Shown one piece after another: positions 59,809-64,000 of a stretch of 64,000 nucleotides of DNA. Origin of the DNA: Erwinia sp. S63 (GTDB lineage: Bacteria > Pseudomonadota > Gammaproteobacteria > Enterobacterales > Enterobacteriaceae); NCBI RefSeq assembly GCF_016625195.1, contig NZ_JACVUP010000007.1, positions 186,001 through 250,000 of the forward strand. The letters run 5' to 3'. The position numbers and the translations under genes are program-made. The notes under the pieces were generated by a model. The model was not told the origin of the DNA and made no database searches. It was given only the letters and a program-made list of their open reading frames with translations. Each line of letters begins with the position of its first letter. The stretch's first letter is position 1.

Positions 59809-59908
59809 AGATACAGGCCGCTACGAAGAGCGAAGCGTCCGAGCCACGGATGGCGAGGCCGATCCACAGGGATGTGAGATTCCTTCGTGATCGGAGCGGC
59901 CTGTATCT
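59809..59908. repeat. 100-bp palindromic element (MITE-like)
   Basis: AGATACAGGCCGCT (59809-59822) and AGCGGCCTGTATCT (59895-59908) are perfect 14-bp inverted ends; inside, ACGAAG pairs with CTTCGT near the other end. The core contains GAGCCACGGATGGCGAGG and GATCCACAGGGATGTGAG, which read like two related imperfect half-sites. It lies between yigM and the yehS-type gene and has no coding capacity. Copy number elsewhere is unknown. Confidence 0.65.
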
Positions 59909-59932
59909 GGCCTAACTCCGATCAAAAAGCGA

Positions 59933-60415
59933 TTACACCTTCTTGGCTGGCGCCGCAGGACGATTCATCATCGTCAATCCCTTCAAAAAGTTACGCAGAA
60001 TCTGATCGCCGCACTCGCGGTAGTTCTTATGATCCGGATTGCGGAAAATTGCACCGACTTCAGCCTGTGAAATCTTAAAGTTTGCCTTCTCCAGCACCAC
60101 CGGAATATCCGTGGTCTTCAGCGCAAACGCGATACGCAGCTTCTTGATGAAAATATTGTTGTTCATACGACGTTCGACTGACGGCGCTGGCGCATCTTCA
60201 CTCTTACCGCGACGGAAGAAAATCAAACCGTTGAGGAAATAGCCCATGAGCACGTCCGGCAGCTTACGGAATGCCGCGTCTTCATCCTTCTTCATCCACG
60301 CCTGCACATCCTCCAGCGGCACTTCACTGCCCGCTAAGGCAAAAATCTCCACCACTTTGCTATCGCTCAAATCAAGCATATAGCGCACGCTGCGCAGAAC
60401 ATCGTTACTCGTCAT
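59933..60415 (-). CDS. yehS: DUF1456 protein, YehS family
   Basis: A 160-residue protein made of two DUF1456 repeats: SNDVLRSVRYMLDLSDSKVVEIFALAG (residues 3-29) and NNNIFIKKLRIAFALKTTDIPVVLEKANFKIS (about 84-115), each followed by a related helix pair ending DVLMGYFLNGLIFFRRGK and ECGDQILRNFLKGL. Function unknown. E. coli has yehS elsewhere; its place between yigM and metR is not the E. coli arrangement. Confidence 0.85.
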   Translation of the reverse strand: MTSNDVLRSVRYMLDLSDSKVVEIFALAGSEVPLEDVQAWMKKDEDAAFRKLPDVLMGYFLNGLIFFRRGKSEDAPAPSVERRMNNNIFIKKLRIAFALKTTDIPVVLEKANFKISQAEVGAIFRNPDHKNYRECGDQILRNFLKGLTMMNRPAAPAKKV

Positions 60416-60480
60416 GGTGAAACTCTCTTGGTCGCGGATTGAGGCGGCGCATTATAGAGCAGGCTGGGCAGGGATAACAG

Positions 60481-60504
60481 CACGGGCGACTCCAGCCACC
60501 CGTG
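60481..60504 (-). terminator. Hairpin after metR
   Basis: CACGGG and CCCGTG (60481-60504) form a 6-bp stem, extended imperfectly, 6 bp beyond the metR stop on the minus strand. No T run, so confidence is low. Confidence 0.4.
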
Positions 60505-60510
60505 AGAACA

Positions 60511-61440
60511 TCAAGAAATCGACTGCAGTGAACCCGGGCGGGCGGCATCACGCACAAACGGCAGATGGTCACAGGCGTGTTGACGGGCGAAGCGCACAAA
60601 GGCTTCCAACACCGGCTGACGCTGTTCACCATCGCGAACCGCTGCATACAGGCGGCTCCACAAACCCGCGCCCAACGTCTTGGTCACCACTAAACCCTGC
60701 TTTTCAAAACTCTCGACCACCCAATGCGGAAGTGCGGCAATGCCCATTTGTGCCGACACCATCTGAATCAACAACAGGGTATTATCCACATTCTTCAATG
60801 CCGGGCTCACACCCGCAGGCTGCAGGAAATGACGCCAGATATCCAGGCGCTGACGCTGCACCGGATAAATCATCAACACCTCATCGGCTAAATCTTCCGG
60901 TGAGATATGTTCCAGCTTCGCCAGCGGATGATCCGGGGCAAGCACCAGACGCACCTCATAATCAAACATTGGCGTATAGAACAAACCGCTGCGCGGCAGA
61001 ATATCGGAGGTTAACACCACATCCAGTTCACCCTGCTGCAAGGCGGGCTGAGGATCAAAAGTCACCCCCGATTTAAAATCGACCACCACTTGCGGCCAAC
61101 TCTGGCGGAAATTATTCAGTGCCGGCGTCAGCCATTGAATGCAGCTGTGGCACTCAATCGCAATGCGCAGCGTGGTCTGATGCGGCTCGTGGCACGCCTG
61201 TAACGCCTGCTGGATCTGCGGCAAAATCTGCTCGGCCAACTGCAGCATGATTTCCCCCTGCGGCGTAAACCGCAACGGCTGGCTCTTGCGCACAAACAGG
61301 CGAAAGCCCAGCCGCTGTTCCAGATCGCTGAACTGATGAGATAACGCCGATTGCGTCTGATGAAGCTGAGCAGCGGCAGCGGCTAACGAGCCGGTATTCT
61401 GCAACGCCTGCAGCGTTCTCAGGTGTTTGAGTTCGATCAT
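60511..61440 (-). CDS. metR: LysR-type regulator of methionine synthesis MetR
   Basis: MetR activates metE, metH and others with homocysteine as co-effector. N-terminal winged [39 protein letters not shown]; effector domain with ECHSCIQWL and [10 protein letters not shown]. 309 aa, slightly shorter than E. coli at the C-terminus. It is divergent from metE, sharing a 214-bp control region. Confidence 0.96.
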   Translation of the reverse strand: MIELKHLRTLQALQNTGSLAAAAAQLHQTQSALSHQFSDLEQRLGFRLFVRKSQPLRFTPQGEIMLQLAEQILPQIQQALQACHEPHQTTLRIAIECHSCIQWLTPALNNFRQSWPQVVVDFKSGVTFDPQPALQQGELDVVLTSDILPRSGLFYTPMFDYEVRLVLAPDHPLAKLEHISPEDLADEVLMIYPVQRQRLDIWRHFLQPAGVSPALKNVDNTLLLIQMVSAQMGIAALPHWVVESFEKQGLVVTKTLGAGLWSRLYAAVRDGEQRQPVLEAFVRFARQHACDHLPFVRDAARPGSLQSIS

Positions 61441-61452
61441 GAGAGTCCTTCA
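61440..61452. promoter_or_regulatory. Candidate MetR-binding site
   Basis: TGAG-AGTCC-TTCA matches the MetR pattern TGAA-N5-TTCA at 7 of 8 arm positions. It overlaps the metR start codon, where autoregulation of metR could act. A short degenerate motif, so it may be chance. Confidence 0.35.
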
Positions 61453-61512
61453 CATCGAGATTGAACAAATTGCGCTTGAGGAACATACAGTACCCGCAGA
61501 TTATGGCGGTGT

Positions 61513-61536
61513 AAACATCTGGACGGCTAAACATCT
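61513..61536 (+). promoter_or_regulatory. Three tandem MetJ boxes in the metR-metE region
   Basis: Consecutive 8-bp units AAACATCT, GGACGGCT and AAACATCT each match the met box AGACGTCT at 6 of 8 positions. Tandem 8-bp arrays are the MetJ-SAM operator form, and E. coli has a similar array in this divergent promoter. Repression by methionine/SAM is inferred. Confidence 0.75.
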
Positions 61537-61654
61537 CAAACAAGCGCCACCGCCATTTTACTCTCGTCCAGTTCAGGCGTTCAGCGGACGACATTTCACT
61601 CGCTGGATGAACGTAAATGGGCTCGACCCATTAAGCATATCTGGAGATCAATAA

Positions 61655-63925
61655 ATGACCATTCTGAACCATACACTCGGTTTCCCTCGTGTCGGTCTGC
61701 GTCGTGAACTGAAAAAAGCACAGGAAAGCTACTGGGCAGGTAACAGCTCACAGGAAGCGCTGCTGGCTGTGGGTCGCGAGCTGCGCGCCCGGCACTGGCA
61801 ACAGCAAAAAGACGCAGGTGTGGATCTGCTGCCGGTGGGTGATTTCGCCTGGTACGATCATGTGTTGACCACCAGCCTGATGCTGGGCAATGTGCCGGCG
61901 CGCCATCAGAACAAGGATGGCTCAGTCGATCTCGATACGCTGTTCCGTCTGGGACGTGGCCGCGCGCCCAGTGGTGAACCCGCTGCGGCTGCCGAGATGA
62001 CCAAATGGTTCAACACCAACTATCACTATATGGTGCCGGAATTCACGCAGGGCCAGCAGTTCAAACTCAGCTGGACACAGCTATTGGATGAAGTGGATGA
62101 AGCGCTGGCTCTGGGACACAACATCAAGCCAGTATTACTGGGGCCAGTAACTTACTTATGGTTGGGCAAAGTCAAAGGTAAGCCATTTGATCGTCTGTCG
62201 CTGCTGAAAGAGATTCTGCCGGTCTACCAGCAAGTGCTGGCTCAACTGCATAAGCGCGGTATCGAATGGGTGCAGATAGATGAACCCGCGCTGGTGCTGG
62301 AGCTGCCACAGGAATGGCGTGATGCGTTCAAGCCCACTTACGATGCATTACAAGGTGGCGTGAAACTGCTGCTGACCACCTACTTTGACGGCATCGGTCA
62401 AAACCTCGATGTGATTCAGACGCTGCCCGTTCAAGGCCTGCATGTTGACCTGGTACATGGCAAAGATGACATCCAGCATATTCACCAACAGATCCCCACC
62501 GACTGGCTGCTCTCATTAGGCGTGATCAACGGCCGTAACGTCTGGCGTGCCGATCTCAGCCGCTGGTTTGAGCGCCTGCAACCGCTGGTGGGGCAGCGCA
62601 AAAATCTATGGATTGGCTCCTCCTGCTCGCTGCTGCACAGTCCGATCGATCTCAGTGTCGAAACCCGGCTCGATGCGGAAGTGAAAAGCTGGTTCGCCTT
62701 TGCCTTACAGAAGTGTGCTGAACTGTCGCTGTTGAGCAACGCGCTCAACAATAATGATGCGGCATCGCTGGCGGAGTGGAGCGCGCCGATTCGAGCCCGT
62801 GCGCACTCCGAGCGAGTGCACAACACCGCAGTGAACGCGCGTCTGGCGCATATTCAGGCCAAAGACGTTGAGCGCGCCAGCCACTATGACGAACGTGCCA
62901 AAGCGCAGCGCCATCGCTTTAATCTACCCGCCTGGCCAACCACCACGATTGGATCCTTCCCGCAAACCACTGAAATACGCGGCCTGCGACTCGACTTCAA
63001 AAAAGGCAACATTGATGGCGGCCACTATCGCACCGGCATTGCAGAACACATCAAGCAGGCGATTGCCGAACAGGAACGGCTCGGGCTGGATGTGCTGGTA
63101 CATGGCGAAGCAGAGCGTAATGACATGGTGGAATACTTCGGTGAAAACCTCGATGGCTTCGTGTTTACGCAAAATGGCTGGGTGCAGAGTTATGGCTCTC
63201 GCTGTGTGAAGCCGCCGGTGATCATCGGTGATATCAGCCGTCCGCAGCCGATTACCGTTGAGTGGGCGAAATACGCGCAATCGCTGACTGAAAAGCCCGT
63301 GAAAGGCATGCTCACCGGCCCGGTCACGATTCTCTGCTGGTCATTCCCGCGTGAAGACGTGACGCGGGAAACTATTGCTAAACAGATTGCGCTGGCACTG
63401 CGTGATGAAGTGGAAGATTTAGAAAAAGCCGGGATCGGTATCATCCAGATTGATGAACCCGCGCTGCGTGAAGGCTTGCCGTTACATCAGTCGGACTGGG
63501 CGGCGTACCTGACCTGGGCGGTTGATGCCTTCCGCCTTAACGCGGCAGTGGCGCAGGACGCGACACAGATCCATACGCATATGTGTTATTGCGAGTTCAA
63601 CGACATCATGGACTCGATTGCGGCACTGGACGCGGATGTGATCACCATCGAAACCTCACGTTCTGATATGGAATTGCTGGATGCGTTTAAAGCGTTCGAA
63701 TATCCGAACGAAATTGGGCCTGGCGTGTATGACATTCACTCACCGAATGTGCCCAGCGTGGAGTGGATGGAAGATCTGCTGCGGAAAGCGGCGCAAAGTA
63801 TTCCGCCCGCGCGTTTGTGGGTCAACCCGGACTGCGGTCTGAAAACCCGTGGCTGGAGTGAAACCCGTCAGGCGCTGGCGAACATGGTTAAAGCGGCAAA
63901 AAATTTGCGTGGGGAAACGGCTTAA
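61655..63925 (+). CDS. metE: Cobalamin-independent methionine synthase MetE
   Basis: MetE transfers a methyl group from methyltetrahydropteroyl-triglutamate to homocysteine. The 756-residue protein has the two homologous barrels. The C-terminal half carries the zinc ligands in [10 protein letters not shown] (His and Cys), the Glu in [10 protein letters not shown] and the Cys in [12 protein letters not shown]; the N-terminus [21 protein letters not shown] binds folate. A clear GGAGATCAATAA site precedes ATG 61655. Confidence 0.98.
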   Translation: MTILNHTLGFPRVGLRRELKKAQESYWAGNSSQEALLAVGRELRARHWQQQKDAGVDLLPVGDFAWYDHVLTTSLMLGNVPARHQNKDGSVDLDTLFRLGRGRAPSGEPAAAAEMTKWFNTNYHYMVPEFTQGQQFKLSWTQLLDEVDEALALGHNIKPVLLGPVTYLWLGKVKGKPFDRLSLLKEILPVYQQVLAQLHKRGIEWVQIDEPALVLELPQEWRDAFKPTYDALQGGVKLLLTTYFDGIGQNLDVIQTLPVQGLHVDLVHGKDDIQHIHQQIPTDWLLSLGVINGRNVWRADLSRWFERLQPLVGQRKNLWIGSSCSLLHSPIDLSVETRLDAEVKSWFAFALQKCAELSLLSNALNNNDAASLAEWSAPIRARAHSERVHNTAVNARLAHIQAKDVERASHYDERAKAQRHRFNLPAWPTTTIGSFPQTTEIRGLRLDFKKGNIDGGHYRTGIAEHIKQAIAEQERLGLDVLVHGEAERNDMVEYFGENLDGFVFTQNGWVQSYGSRCVKPPVIIGDISRPQPITVEWAKYAQSLTEKPVKGMLTGPVTILCWSFPREDVTRETIAKQIALALRDEVEDLEKAGIGIIQIDEPALREGLPLHQSDWAAYLTWAVDAFRLNAAVAQDATQIHTHMCYCEFNDIMDSIAALDADVITIETSRSDMELLDAFKAFEYPNEIGPGVYDIHSPNVPSVEWMEDLLRKAAQSIPPARLWVNPDCGLKTRGWSETRQALANMVKAAKNLRGETA

Positions 63926-63936
63926 CGCACAGGGAT

Positions 63937-63957
63937 TTGGGGCGCAAAACGCCCCAA
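63937..63957. terminator. Terminator hairpin after metE, probably shared with the convergent gene
   Basis: TTGGGGCG (63937-63944) and CGCCCCAA (63950-63957) form a perfect 8-bp stem with a CAAAA loop, between metE and the stop codon of the minus-strand gene. Confidence 0.7.
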
Positions 63958-63962
63958 TATGA

Positions 63963-64000
63963 TCATGCGTTTGGCGCCACGCCATACTGCTTAAACCAGG
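63963..64000 (-). CDS. ysgA: 3' end of a dienelactone-hydrolase-family gene, cut by window edge
   Basis: Read on the minus strand the last bases give WFKQYGVAPNA then TGA (63965-63963). The WFxxYG ending is typical of dienelactone hydrolases, and E. coli ysgA lies convergent to metE at this place. Only 11 codons are visible, so the identification rests mostly on synteny. Confidence 0.45.
   Translation of the reverse strand, partial: WFKQYGVAPNA

Overview
The window is a 64 kb piece of an enterobacterial (order Enterobacterales) chromosome. The evidence is near-E. coli gene order over long stretches, a complete enterobacterial common antigen (ECA) cluster, the argX-hisR-leuT-proM type tRNA operon, a clear GlmZ small RNA with its sigma-54 promoter, and ERIC-type intergenic repeats. 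Moderate GC, several lineage-specific gene losses and an extra acetyl-esterase-like gene suggest Erwiniaceae (Pantoea/Erwinia-like). That family placement is inference from recalled gene content, not from a database search. I see no prophage, insertion sequence, plasmid gene, toxin-antitoxin pair or CRISPR array; nearly everything is core chromosome.

Region 1 (1-14089) matches the E. coli yhj/bcs region but is rearranged. It holds bcsE (cut by the left edge), bcsF and bcsG for cellulose export control and phosphoethanolamine decoration. These are followed by the cyclic-di-GMP phosphodiesterase pdeK, the C4-dicarboxylate carrier dctA, the inactive M16-peptidase homologue yhjJ, an alpha/beta-hydrolase not found here in E. 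coli, kdgK, the flagellar-regulon phosphodiesterase pdeH (with a textbook sigma-28 promoter) and the AsmA-family gene yhjG. A c-di-GMP receptor (BcsE) and two c-di-GMP hydrolases therefore lie within 12 kb.

Region 2 (14090-34642) starts at a synteny junction: yhjG and ppiC abut tail to tail with no spacer, although they lie minutes apart in E. coli. It then runs rep, gppA-rhlB (minus strand), trxA, rho, and the twelve-gene ECA operon wecA-wzzE-wecBC-rffGH-wecDE-wzxE-wecF-wzyE-wecG. The ECA genes are tightly packed, with many 1-4 bp stop/start overlaps, and make UDP-ManNAcA and dTDP-Fuc4NAc, then assemble, flip and polymerise the trisaccharide.

Region 3 (34643-53528) holds four tRNAs (Arg, His, Leu, Pro), an 8-bp tandem repeat, glmZ with GlrR-type activator sites, the hemCDXY operon (minus), divergent cyaA (TTG start, CRP site), lptM, dapF, yigA, xerC, yigB, SOS-controlled uvrD, corA with a likely regulatory leader peptide, an AbrB-family transporter, rarD, yigI and pldA. 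Frataxin (cyaY), yifK and aslAB, which sit in this series in E. coli, are absent from their usual places.

Region 4 (53552-64000) holds recQ, rhtC/rhtB, pldB-yigL, the biotin transporter yigM followed by a degenerate copy of its own 3' end and a ~100 bp palindromic element, a yehS-type gene, divergent metR/metE with three tandem MetJ boxes, and the 3' tip of a probable dienelactone-hydrolase gene at the right edge. No clearly new multi-gene system was found. The most useful leads are regulatory leaders and non-coding elements: the corA leader ORF, the dctA upstream region, the uvrD leader hairpin, the yigM duplication and palindrome, and the VNTR upstream of glmZ.
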